From the NCBI RefSeq assembly GCF_002217655.1, contig NZ_NEWK01000002.1, positions 931,164-995,163 on the forward strand: 64,000 bases of DNA, written 5' to 3'. The notes below the pieces were generated by a model. The model was not told the origin of the DNA. It did not search any database and saw nothing but the letters and a program-made list of their open reading frames with translations. Below are positions 46,815-54,805 of the stretch, one piece after another (position 1 is the first letter of the stretch; every line of letters starts with the position of its first letter). The stretch is from Geobacillus thermocatenulatus. Lineage in GTDB: Bacteria > Bacillota > Bacilli > Bacillales > Anoxybacillaceae. The translations under genes were made by a program, and so were the position numbers.

Positions 46815-47414
46815 ATGGTGATGAACAAGCGATTCTCACTCCCCCGTGTGCTGTCGACGGGAGCACTCGCTGCAGCCGTTGCGCTCGCTCCTTACAGCCC
46901 AGCAGTGTTTGCCAGCACAAGGGCTGGGGGACAAACAAACGTCAGCACGGCGGCCGAAACAGGCGCCAGCGTCAACCACGACGCTCCAATGTTGTTGCCC
47001 GGCGACTTTTTCTACTTTGTCAAAACGATGATGGAGAAAATTGAACTTGCCCTTACGTTTGACGATGTCGAAAAAGCGAAACGGCTCGCGGCGTTCGCTG
47101 AGGAGCGGCTGGCTGAGGCGAAAGCGCTGCTTGACCAAGGAGACATCGAACAAGCGAAAGAAATACTCGCCAACTCTCTGAAACAACAAGAGGCAGCTTG
47201 GGACATCTACGAAGAGACAAAACAAGCGGACGAACAAAACGGAGAAACAGCGGAAACGGATGTCGAGGCATTGCGCCAACAGCTGGAAGAAAAGTTTTCC
47301 CAAAACATCACGGCCTTGCAAGCCGCGCTCGAACGGGTAAAAAATCCGCGGGCGAAAGAAGTGCTCGCCCGCAACATTGAAAAAGCGAAGCAAAAAGAAA
47401 ACAATAGAAAATGA
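46815..47414 (+). CDS. Exported DUF5667-type protein
   Basis: A 199-residue secreted protein: signal peptide ending near AVFASTRA, then PMLLPGDFFYFVKTMMEKIELALTFDDVEKA, the hallmark of DUF5667, and a long alpha-helical Glu/Lys/Gln-rich part. AAGGAGG is 4 bases from this ATG; ATG 46821 (MNKRF) is equally possible. Function unknown; probably wall or surface associated. Monocistronic. Confidence 0.82.
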   Translation: MVMNKRFSLPRVLSTGALAAAVALAPYSPAVFASTRAGGQTNVSTAAETGASVNHDAPMLLPGDFFYFVKTMMEKIELALTFDDVEKAKRLAAFAEERLAEAKALLDQGDIEQAKEILANSLKQQEAAWDIYEETKQADEQNGETAETDVEALRQQLEEKFSQNITALQAALERVKNPRAKEVLARNIEKAKQKENNRK

Positions 47415-47785
47415 GTTCCGAATGACATACTCCCGCCACCTGCGTATTATGAGTTCTTCATTTAAGATGAGAAAGGGGCTGCCCCAAAAGGCTGTCTGAC
47501 TTCAAGATAGACACGAAATATAGTGCGGAAGAAGCGGTCAATGCCGTATATAGAGAGACGAAAGGGGGTGTCCTGATCCTTTTGGGACACCCTCTTGGCG
47601 TTTGGCCATGTGCAGCGCCGCTCCCTTTTCCCTGTTTCTTCAGTTGCCCGTTTTGCTTTCGACCGCTTCTCTCCTTTACGCTCACGTCGAGTGATGGCGG
47701 TTCTCCCACTCCGAGACGATTTTCGAAATACGGACAAACCCCAACATGCAGAGAATTGTCATCCCCAACCAATCACTTCAATCAT
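47415..47785. other. Intergenic region with two hairpins
   Basis: GGGGCTGCCCC at about 47474 and the perfect stem GGGTGTCC/GGACACCC at 47566-47592, which on the minus strand is followed by TTTCGTCTCTC and probably ends the lipid kinase transcript. No gene is convincing. Confidence 0.5.
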
Positions 47786-48724
47786 TCACAAAGTTTCCGC
47801 ACCGATCACTCTCAGTCCTCTAGCCTCTATCCAAGCCGACACCTCTCCCACCCCCGCTTCCTCTCCATCAGCGTGAACGGGGACGGGAGCGGCAGGGCGG
47901 ATGCGCACGTTCCGCCCGGCAAACACGGAAACTTCTTTCATTCGCACATGCCCGCCCCAAAATACGGTTAAAAACAGCGCAAGGATTTTCCAACGAGACA
48001 TTCGCCCGACAACCGTGATGTGAAAAAGGCCATCGTCCGCCCGTGCTGACGGGGCGATGCGCATCCCGCCGCCGTAGTACGGATGGTTGGAAATAGTCGC
48101 CATCCAAGCTTGCTGAAATGAATAGTTTCGCCCGTCAATGCAAATGTCAAGATCGACGGGTCGGTAGCGGAATAGCTCTGTCACTAAATAAAGCACGTAA
48201 ATAAGCGAGCCAAGCCCAAAGCGATTGAACCGCCCTTTCCATTTGGAACGGTTGGCCGCGCGGGCGATATGGGCATCAAAACCACAGCCGATGCTGTTGG
48301 CAAACACGCCGTCCGGAACGGCGCTGCTGGCAAAACGGCCGAGATCGAAAGACAAAGTGTTGCCTAACCGAACGCCATTCAACAGCTGTTGGAGCGCCTG
48401 TTTCGATGTTCGGGCAAGATGGAAGCCGCGGACGAAGTCGTTTCCCGTTCCGGCGGGAATGCAGCCAATCGCAACGTGCGGAAACGAACCCGCTCCGTTC
48501 ACCACTTCATGCACCGTCCCGTCGCCCCCGACCACCGCGATCACCGTCGGCTCAGCGCTTTCCTCGCCGATTCGTCGGGCGATTTCCTTTCCTTCTCCCT
48601 TTCGGCTCGTCCAATATGCCTGATAGGCGATTCCTTCCCGATCGAGCAGCGGCTGCAGCTGCTTCCAAATCGACACGGACCGGCCGTTTTTGGCGGCTGG
48701 ATTGATCATGAAATAAAGGTTCAT
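47786..48724 (-). CDS. Diacylglycerol/lipid kinase family protein
   Basis: A 312-residue DagK/YegS-type kinase with the nucleotide-binding GGDGTVHEVVNG and the second motif PAGTGNDFVRG, followed by the beta-rich C-terminal domain (SNHPYYGGGMRIAPSA). It should phosphorylate diacylglycerol or a related lipid at the membrane surface. Closest in layout to B. subtilis YtlR/BmrU/DgkB; which of these is not certain. Confidence 0.88.
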   Translation of the reverse strand: MNLYFMINPAAKNGRSVSIWKQLQPLLDREGIAYQAYWTSRKGEGKEIARRIGEESAEPTVIAVVGGDGTVHEVVNGAGSFPHVAIGCIPAGTGNDFVRGFHLARTSKQALQQLLNGVRLGNTLSFDLGRFASSAVPDGVFANSIGCGFDAHIARAANRSKWKGRFNRFGLGSLIYVLYLVTELFRYRPVDLDICIDGRNYSFQQAWMATISNHPYYGGGMRIAPSARADDGLFHITVVGRMSRWKILALFLTVFWGGHVRMKEVSVFAGRNVRIRPAAPVPVHADGEEAGVGEVSAWIEARGLRVIGAETL

Positions 48725-48794
48725 CCTCTTCCTCCACTCATAACCCCTTTTCTTACCTATTGGCGGTTTGTTTCATTTTTCCTCTCGTTGAAAT

Positions 48795-48831
48795 GAGAAA
48801 AATCCGAACCCGCAAACCGGATTCGGATCCT
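48795..48831 (-). terminator. Terminator of murB
   Basis: ATCCGAA/TTCGGAT stem followed on the minus strand by TTTTTC. Confidence 0.8.
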
Positions 48832-48834
48832 CCG

Positions 48835-49749
48835 TCATTCCTCGCCGATAATTTTGACTTCCAATTCGAGATCGACCCCGAATTTTTCCTTCACGGTTTT
48901 GCGCACCATGTCGATCGTCGCGATGTAATCGGCAGCGGTCGCATTGTTTTTGTTAATGATGAATCCGGCATGCTTCATCGACACTTCCGCACCGCCGAAC
49001 CCTTTCCCCTGAAGGCCGCTGTCTTGAATGAGCTTGCCGGCAAAATAGCCCGGCGGACGCTTAAACACGCTGCCGACCGACGGATACTCAAGCGGCTGTT
49101 TCGATTCGCGTTGAAACGTCAAATCATCCATTTTTGCCTTAATTTGTGCATAATCGCCCGGCTGCAAGGAAAAGACGACTTCAAGCACAATATCGTGCGT
49201 CCGGCTGATGATGCTTGTTCGATAGCCGAGCTCCAGTTCCTCGTTTCTCAATGTTTTCAACTCGCCCGCGAGCGTCGCCACCTTGACATGGTCAAGCACA
49301 TCTTTCACTTCCCCGCCGTACGCTCCGGCGTTCATCATAATCGCCCCGCCGACCGATCCCGGAATGCCGCAGGCAAACTCCAACCCAGTGAGATGTTGTT
49401 CGAGCGCGAACCGCGACACCGCTTTAATATCCGCTCCGCTTTGGGCGATCACGTTGTTCCCTTCACGCCAAATGCGGTTGAGATGCTTCAGCTGCATGAC
49501 AATGCCGCGCAGCCCGCCGTCGCGGATGATGACGTTCGAACCGTTGCCAAGAAGGGTAAACGGCAGGCCGTACTCCTCTTTCAGCCGCAGCACCTCGATG
49601 ACTTGCTCGTACGTTTCCGGCCAAACGAGAAAATCAGCCTTGCCGCCGATCCGCACTAATGTATGGTTTTTCATCGGCTCATCGCGCAGGACGTTTCTTT
49701 CCCCACAAATCTCTACGAGTCTTTGATAAATATGTTCCGCACGTTTCAT
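48835..49749 (-). CDS. murB: UDP-N-acetylenolpyruvoylglucosamine reductase
   Basis: A 304-residue FAD enzyme of peptidoglycan precursor synthesis. FAD-binding GNGSNVIIRDGGLRG and GIPGSVGGAIMMNAGAYGGE, the catalytic serine in PSVGSVFKRP, and LIQDSGLQGKGFGGAEVS are seen, typical of the short type IIa MurB of Gram-positives. It stands alone here rather than in a division cluster. Confidence 0.96.
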   Translation of the reverse strand: MKRAEHIYQRLVEICGERNVLRDEPMKNHTLVRIGGKADFLVWPETYEQVIEVLRLKEEYGLPFTLLGNGSNVIIRDGGLRGIVMQLKHLNRIWREGNNVIAQSGADIKAVSRFALEQHLTGLEFACGIPGSVGGAIMMNAGAYGGEVKDVLDHVKVATLAGELKTLRNEELELGYRTSIISRTHDIVLEVVFSLQPGDYAQIKAKMDDLTFQRESKQPLEYPSVGSVFKRPPGYFAGKLIQDSGLQGKGFGGAEVSMKHAGFIINKNNATAADYIATIDMVRKTVKEKFGVDLELEVKIIGEE

Positions 49750-50079
49750 CGTTCTGTCTCACCTTCTTTACTTCTTCCGTGCCGCTTGGCGGCATTCATT
49801 CCACATCGTTTCCATTATCGCCGGAATCACGCCGCATATCAAGTGGGCAATGTTCCTTATTCTGTTTTATTCGGGACTGGGCCAAAAGGTGACGTCGGAT
49901 GAAAAAGGGCAAAAAACGAGCGGACAGCGAGTCAGTCAAGACTTTGTGGAGAACATTTTTCGGTTCACTACGGCAGTTGTCAATCACTAGTTAGTGAACC
50001 ATTTTCAGGAATGGATATCGCGAGCACTTTCGGACTCTCATCCCTCATCTTGAGGTGATCATATTACATTCCATTTTTT
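49750..50079. other. Spacer at the left edge of the foreign island
   Basis: No gene. Contains a 9-bp inverted repeat GGTTCACTA (49962-49970) and TAGTGAACC (49992-50000), and just before it GTCAAGACTTTGTGGAGAAC, which weakly resembles the ISL3-type ends elsewhere in the window. Confidence 0.4.
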
Positions 50080-50592
50080 TTACACCCAACCACCATCCCG
50101 GAGCGCCGACAACGCTTGATGGATCGGCCTCCCGGATGACTGTTGCAGACACGGTAGATTCTGACGCACCACATCCACCCACAACCGTCCGGCCTTCCGT
50201 TTGGCCTGTTCAACCCGCTTGGACTTCGTCGAGGCCGAGGCTGCCCTCCGGGGCTCTTCCTCCTCCAACGGTCCCTTTCTCCACCCAATCCCGTCGATTC
50301 GGGCTGCCATCGCCCTCAGAAACGCCCGAAACCCTTGGTCTTTCCAGCTGCGGCGGGATTTCACCCGATGCGCAAACCGGCTCATCACGCTCTCGACGTG
50401 GCCCATCGGACGCATGCCGGTCGTCTCCACCCCTTGCTCCGACAGCCACTCCCGGTAGTCCCGGATGCATCCCGGCATCGACTCGATCCGGCGGATCATG
50501 GCCGCCATCTGTTTCTCTTTCGCTTCGTCCTTCAGCGTGCCGACCGCGCTGTTCAGCTCGACCAAAAGCCCCATTTCGTCTCGTCTTGCCAG
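50080..50592 (-). pseudogene. C-terminal fragment of an ISLre2-type (UPF0236) transposase
   Basis: About 170 residues, including PGCIRDYREWLSEQGVETTG, MGHVESVMSRFAHRVKSRRS and WKDQGFRAFLRAM, which is the conserved end of ISLre2-family transposases, with a natural stop at 50080. The first two thirds of the gene are absent. It marks the left edge of the AT-rich island. Confidence 0.8.
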
Positions 50593-50636
50593 CTGTAAAT
50601 TATCATTTTATTTCAGCACAAAACGCCCATTTTTTT

Positions 50637-50682
50637 GCACATTCTTTCAGGAAGCCCTCTCCCCTTTTCTGAAGGAATGTGC
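50637..50682. repeat. Inverted repeat between IS remnants
   Basis: GCACATTCTTTCAG (50637-50650) and CTGAAGGAATGTGC (50669-50682), followed by AAATTTTTTG; it may act as a terminator on the plus strand. Confidence 0.5.
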
Positions 50683-50720
50683 TAAATTTTTTGTGAATTG
50701 TTTCGGACAAAGATTTCCAT

Positions 50721-51226
50721 ACCCGTGGTGCTAGTTGAGTCTTAACGCTCAACTAGCCCAAGAACAACAAGCGAGTAAGCCAGTAAAATACCATCCAGTG
50801 CCGTTTCAAATCCAGAAACCGAGTTCGCTCGAATCTCGGTGATCCGATACGAATCGACTAAAATCGAAAACACGGTTTCCACCACTTTGCGTTTTCGCTT
50901 CATCCACTGTTTCCATGCGTCCGATTGGCGAATTCGCTGATTTTTTCGAACGGGCGTCCAAAAAGCGACTCGGTGCTCTTCGTACAGCTTCTTTTGCAGC
51001 TTTTGGCTGATGTACCCTTTGTCACCGAGGTTATACGATCGTTGAGCCGATACAAAAAGCAAAATCGATGCATATTGTTTTGGAAGTTTAACACGATCTG
51101 TTGTAAAATGAAAGTGCTCTTGCATGGGAACTTCTCCTTTTGATGTTTGGTTGCACTTTCATTTTAAGGAGATCCTCATGCAAGGGCTATTTTTATGCTT
51201 GTCTGATTTTATCTAGCACCACGGGT
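50721..51226 (-). mobile_element. IS982-type insertion sequence, internally deleted, both ends intact
   Basis: Perfect 14-bp inverted ends ACCCGTGGTGCTAG at 50721 and CTAGCACCACGGGT at 51213-51226 bracket 506 bp, half the usual size. No target duplication is evident. Such a deletion derivative could still be moved by a full-length relative. Confidence 0.78.
50742..51125 (-). pseudogene. In-frame deleted IS982-type transposase
   Basis: A 127-residue open frame: the N-terminal 24 residues (MQEHFHFTTDRVKLPKQYAS...) are fused directly to the C-terminal part (YNLGDKGYISQKLQKKLYEE, RKRKVVETVFSIL). The central catalytic segment is missing, and the fragment at 3412-3556 corresponds to part of it. 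Cannot be an active transposase. Confidence 0.75.
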
Positions 51227-51237
51227 TATGTAAATGT

Positions 51238-52478
51238 TTATTGTGATTCTGTATTCGCAATAGATTTCGCATTTACAGACCAGTTTGCCTCCTTAAGGTT
51301 TGTATTTAAAGCAATGATGGTTGATATAGCGATTATTATGGAGCCACCAATAAATACGTAATCAGAATTTATTTTTGCAATTAATCCCGCAATGAGCACA
51401 CTGACAGGAGCTAAGAGGGTAGATATTAATCTAGAGGCGCTTATTACTCTCCCTAATTTATTAGCTGGAACACTAGATTGAAATAGTAAATGAATTAATC
51501 TTGAATTTAGTCCTACACTGAACATTAGTATAAAGACCATAATACCAGAAAAAAACCAATTATCTTGGAAAGGAAAAAGGAATAATGCTAGAGAAGTTGT
51601 CAATGATGACATTAATAACATTTTACCTGAGCTAAAAATAGCTTGAATCCTTGAGAATAGCGCTCCACTAGTAATTCCTCCTAATGCTGACATTGTCATA
51701 ACAAGACCAATTTCAGAACTTGTTAGGCCTATTATTTCTTTCAAATGAAACAAAATCATTAGGACAGCCCCACTCAGTCCAAAGTTAACAAACAAGTTCC
51801 AAATTAATATTAACCTGAATAAGGGATTTCTTAATGTATAGTGGAGTCCTTGAATGCTCGAAGACCATAGTTGTTTAGGAGAAGTAATATTATTGTTTGG
51901 TTCCGTTTTTTGATATCTAATTAAAGATAATGTAGTTAACAACATGATAAAAGTTGCGAAATTTATCCATAACGAGTTAAATAATCCCATTGTAGAGATT
52001 AATAATCCAGATATAGCTGGACCTATAGCCTCTGCTGTAGAAATTGCCATTTGCATAATACCGTTAGCTTCAGGTAAATGTTTTTTTCAACTAATTGAGG
52101 AATAATAGATATATCCGCAATTCTATATATAGCGATGCAAATATCAAGAACAAACGCAACTAAAAAAATAATTATTATATTAAAGAATTCAAATGAAGCA
52201 GATATAGGAAGTATGCTAATGAACAAAGCTTGTAGGGTGGATATAAACATTAATAATTTCTTTCTATTTACGCTATCTACGATCGCTCCACCAAAGAAGC
52301 TAACTAAAAATTCAGCAAAAAAGCCCAATGCATACATTGCTCCCATGAGTAAAGAAGAGCCTGTTGCCTGTAAAACCAGTAAAGGGATGGCTAGATCATA
52401 AAGAGTTTCTGCTATTTTATGTATAAAATGACTCGAGGTTATGAACAGAAATGCTTTATTTTTATATATTGCCTTCAT
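51238..52478 (-). pseudogene. MFS exporter, frameshifted in an A7 run
   Basis: Two frames together make a complete transporter of about 413 residues with 12 hydrophobic segments, typical of small-molecule efflux MFS proteins (start MKAIYKNKAFLFITSSHF at 52478; GGAIVDSVNRKK loop between segments 2 and 3). The frame breaks in a 7-base A run (52081-52087, T on the plus strand); one extra A would give VEKKHLPEANGIMQMA and join the halves. Strongly AT-rich. It lies after the small-protein gene and a hairpin, so it is likely the exporter of this cassette, if functional. Confidence 0.82.
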
Positions 52479-52521
52479 ATGTAACATCTTCCTTTAATTA
52501 AAATGATATGGTAAAATTGAG

Positions 52522-52544
52522 AAATCCTCTATTATAGAGGATTT
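52522..52544 (-). terminator. Hairpin between the small acidic protein and the exporter
   Basis: Perfect AAATCCTCT/AGAGGATTT with a 5-base loop, with a weak T-rich tail. Probably a partial terminator that makes the upstream small-protein mRNA more abundant than the exporter mRNA. Confidence 0.6.
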
Positions 52545-52599
52545 CCCGATTTTAAGTACATGGTATGGTAGGGGAGAAAATTTGTAATACTTTTCTCTC

Positions 52600-52848
52600 C
52601 TACTCAATTTCAATCTCGAAGTTCTCTTTTAAAGCCTCTAAAGCTTCCTCTATAGATCCAGCTGCTGAAATATCAGAACCAATTACTTGAGCGATTTTCC
52701 CTAAGAAAGTAGCAGAGGCTGTTTCTAAGTGAGGAGTGATACAATTAATGAAGGCAATTAAACCTTCACGCTCTAATGGATCTGTAGTCTGATTCACTAA
52801 CTCTTGTAATTCTTCTAAAGAAGAATGTACTTTTTCTATTAAAGCCAT
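52600..52848 (-). CDS. Small acidic helical protein of unknown function, 82 residues
   Basis: Starts MALIEKVHSSLEELQELVNQ and ends EALEALKENFEIEIE; predicted as three to four helices with one cysteine (in AFINCITPH). AAAGGAGGTGAGC upstream is the strongest ribosome site of the cassette, and a hairpin follows, both signs of high expression. It sits between two cupin genes and an exporter. It could be a precursor peptide, a carrier or a small subunit; there is no Gly-Gly cleavage site or Cys/Ser/Thr-rich core, so the precursor idea is weak. No family recognised. Confidence 0.75.
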   Translation of the reverse strand: MALIEKVHSSLEELQELVNQTTDPLEREGLIAFINCITPHLETASATFLGKIAQVIGSDISAAGSIEEALEALKENFEIEIE

Positions 52849-52874
52849 TATTGCTCACCTCCTTTCAATAAAAG

Positions 52875-53498
52875 TTAATTTCGCTTTTTAATTGTAACCC
52901 TGCTTCTGGAACCTCCCATATAAAGATCAAAGGATTGTTGGTACTCCTTGTTCTCCCTTAAAATTTGTTGTTCTCTCTCAAGAATCACTTGTAGAGCTCT
53001 ATTAGGCAAAGGAAGTTCATTTATTTGTACAATTGGGAAATTTTCTAATTCAGTATCCCTTGGTACAATTAACCTGTCGTTTCCTATATTATATTCTGTG
53101 TTGACATTAGTTGAAAACCAAATAGGTTCTGATCGAACGGTGATGTTTTTCATGTTGGTAAACATTTTAGCGATGCCTCTCTCAATATAAAGATGTTTTC
53201 TAGGATCAGGTTTGAATTTTAATTCTACTTTTTTATGTAAAGTAGGAGATCCTTTACGACAATCTACAAATAAACCGGTAATTTCCTGTTCTGGGTCTCC
53301 GAAAAAAGTAAAGCGATCGATTTGTCCCACTTGTATTGTGAAATGATCTGTAGAATCAATAGAAAAATAAATCATATCACTGATTAATGGACCAGGGTTA
53401 GCAACAAGTGTAAAACTTTCTTGACCAGTTTGAACATAATAGTTCTTACCCCAATAAAGTCCGTTTATATCACTTTTTTCCAATATTCTAAGTTCCAT
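52875..53498 (-). CDS. RmlC-like cupin protein
   Basis: A 207-residue protein whose centre (about 55-125) matches the dTDP-4-dehydrorhamnose 3,5-epimerase fold: FVDCRKGSPTLHKKVELKF then LYIERGIAKMFTNM, equivalent to the RGSPT...LWIPRGFAHGF region of RmlC. The flanking parts differ and the C-terminal 80 residues are unlike RmlC. AGAGGTGA precedes the ATG at 53498, 6 bases after the paralogue's stop. Whether it acts on a nucleotide sugar is unknown; no rhamnose genes are near. Confidence 0.72.
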   Translation of the reverse strand: MELRILEKSDINGLYWGKNYYVQTGQESFTLVANPGPLISDMIYFSIDSTDHFTIQVGQIDRFTFFGDPEQEITGLFVDCRKGSPTLHKKVELKFKPDPRKHLYIERGIAKMFTNMKNITVRSEPIWFSTNVNTEYNIGNDRLIVPRDTELENFPIVQINELPLPNRALQVILEREQQILRENKEYQQSFDLYMGGSRSRVTIKKRN

Positions 53499-53504
53499 AT
53501 ATTT

Positions 53505-54062
53505 TCACCTCTGTTCCTGAACTTTCGGTTTTAAATTTACATACCGTTTCTCTCCATTAATAGTAATTGGTATTCTTGTTGGATAATGTTGTAATTCGAC
53601 CATTGTCAGATGCTGGAGCTCTAGAACAAACTCATATGCTTTTCTTGGTATAGGAAATTCATTTATTGTCACAACAGGAAAATCATCTAATGGTGTATCA
53701 CGTTTAACATTAATTACGTCATTAGCTATGTTGTAATCTTTATTACCAGCAGACATATACCATATTGGTTCATCTCGAGTTAAAACATTTTCTAGACCAT
53801 CAAAGGTGTGAGCAATACCTCTGTCAATATATAATTTTTTTGAAGGATCAGGATAAAATTCTAATATTACTTGTTTATGGAGAGTAGGAGATCCTTTTCT
53901 GCAATCAACAAAGTAACCAGTGATTTTTTGGTTTGCATCCCCAAAGAAAGTTAGGCGATCTACTTGTCCAACATGTATACCATAATGAAGGTAGTAGAAA
54001 TTTGGGCTATGAGTTACGAGGTCTGTTATTCCTGGTCCTGAACTAGCAATGACACCTGAATC
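53505..54062 (-). pseudogene. Second RmlC-like cupin, N-terminus lost
   Basis: An open frame of about 185 residues, paralogous to the downstream cupin (shared GQVDRLTFFGD, FVDCRKGSPTLHK, LYIDRGIAHTF, EPIW, FPVVTINEFPIP). It retains His in RGIAHTF where the partner has Lys. About 30 N-terminal residues and the start codon are missing; the frame ends at a stop where transposase-related sequence begins near 54062. It was probably the first gene of the cassette before an insertion cut it. Confidence 0.75.
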
Positions 54063-54380
54063 CGTGACAAAACATCTTTACAATAGTCGCAAACCATGGA
54101 TATGATAAGGGAAAACGACGTTAACGACTTTTCATCAAGTAGGTGAATGTCATGAAAGATTTCCCGATTCGGTTTGTGTTGACAGATGAAGCGATTACTC
54201 CAAGTGCTGGGCTTGCTCTCGTGGGCTACTTACTACACCAAACGAATTTCATAAATGGCACGGATTTGAACGCTCATGATGTAGAAACTCCTTTGCTTTC
54301 CTTGTGTTTCAAGGGTTCATTCGACAGGAAGATAAAAAAATCCTCCCGATTTTTGTCGAGAGGGTGCGAAATGTGAGTTT
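54063..54380 (+). mobile_element. Remnant of an IS1380-type element
   Basis: A reading frame from 54152 (KDFPIRFVLTDEAITPSAGL, ALVGYLLHQTNF) matches the extreme N-terminus of IS1380-type transposases and then dissolves; the far side carries CCTCCCGATTTTTGTCGAGAGGG, a likely IS end. Internal deletion has removed most of the gene. Family assignment is from memory of the N-terminal motif. Confidence 0.55.
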
Positions 54381-54450
54381 TAAATCAATCACTCCAAAAA
54401 TCACACCAAGTCACCAAAAACACCAAAAATAACGAATGACAACAGAAATA

Positions 54451-54486
54451 AAAAATCCCTTGAAGCCTTCCAGCTCAAGGGATTTC
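54451..54486 (-). terminator. Terminator of tRNA-Val
   Basis: AAATCCCTTGA pairs with TCAAGGGATTT, then TTTTATTT on the minus strand. Confidence 0.9.
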
Positions 54487-54492
54487 ACTTGA

Positions 54493-54565
54493 TGATTCCG
54501 ACTGGGCTCGAACCAGCGACCTCCACCCTGTCAAGGTGGCGCTCTCCCAGCTGAGCTACGGAATC
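54493..54565 (-). tRNA. tRNA-Val (anticodon GAC)
   Basis: A 73-base cloverleaf: acceptor GATTCCG/CGGAATC, D arm GCTCAGCTGGGAGAGC, anticodon stem CCACC/GGTGG with loop TTGACAG, T arm with GGTTCGAGCCC. CCA is not encoded. Single-gene transcript with its own promoter and terminator. Confidence 0.97.
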
Positions 54566-54598
54566 ATATTTTATTGTCCGCTATCGAACACATTTTTA

Positions 54599-54627
54599 AT
54601 TATATAAACGGGCAAGTTGGTTGTCAA
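54599..54627 (-). promoter_or_regulatory. Promoter of tRNA-Val
   Basis: TTGACA (54627-54622), 17-base spacer, TATAAT (54604-54599): a consensus SigA promoter. Confidence 0.88.
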
Positions 54628-54737
54628 CAACTTTTTTAAAAAAATCGCTGTTCATGATGAAAAAAGGAAAGGTGCCTTCCCCCAAAGGAATAATCCGTGT
54701 TGGAACGGTTCGACATCGTATTTTTTCTACATTCTGA

Positions 54738-54766
54738 TTGTTCTATCAAGCGAGAATTAGTATATT
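54738..54766 (+). promoter_or_regulatory. Promoter of the HD-GYP gene
   Basis: TTGTTC, 17-base spacer, TATATT at 54761-54766. Confidence 0.6.
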
Positions 54767-54805
54767 AGAAATAAGCCCATAGCCTTAAAAGAAAGGCGGA
54801 AAACC

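Noticed and set aside
47458-47785. Open frames on both strands in the gap before the lipid kinase
   Set aside because: They overlap terminator hairpins and match nothing I know.
54063-54565. Integration of the island into tRNA-Val
   Set aside because: No integrase and no second copy of the tRNA end at the other island border; adjacency alone is not evidence.
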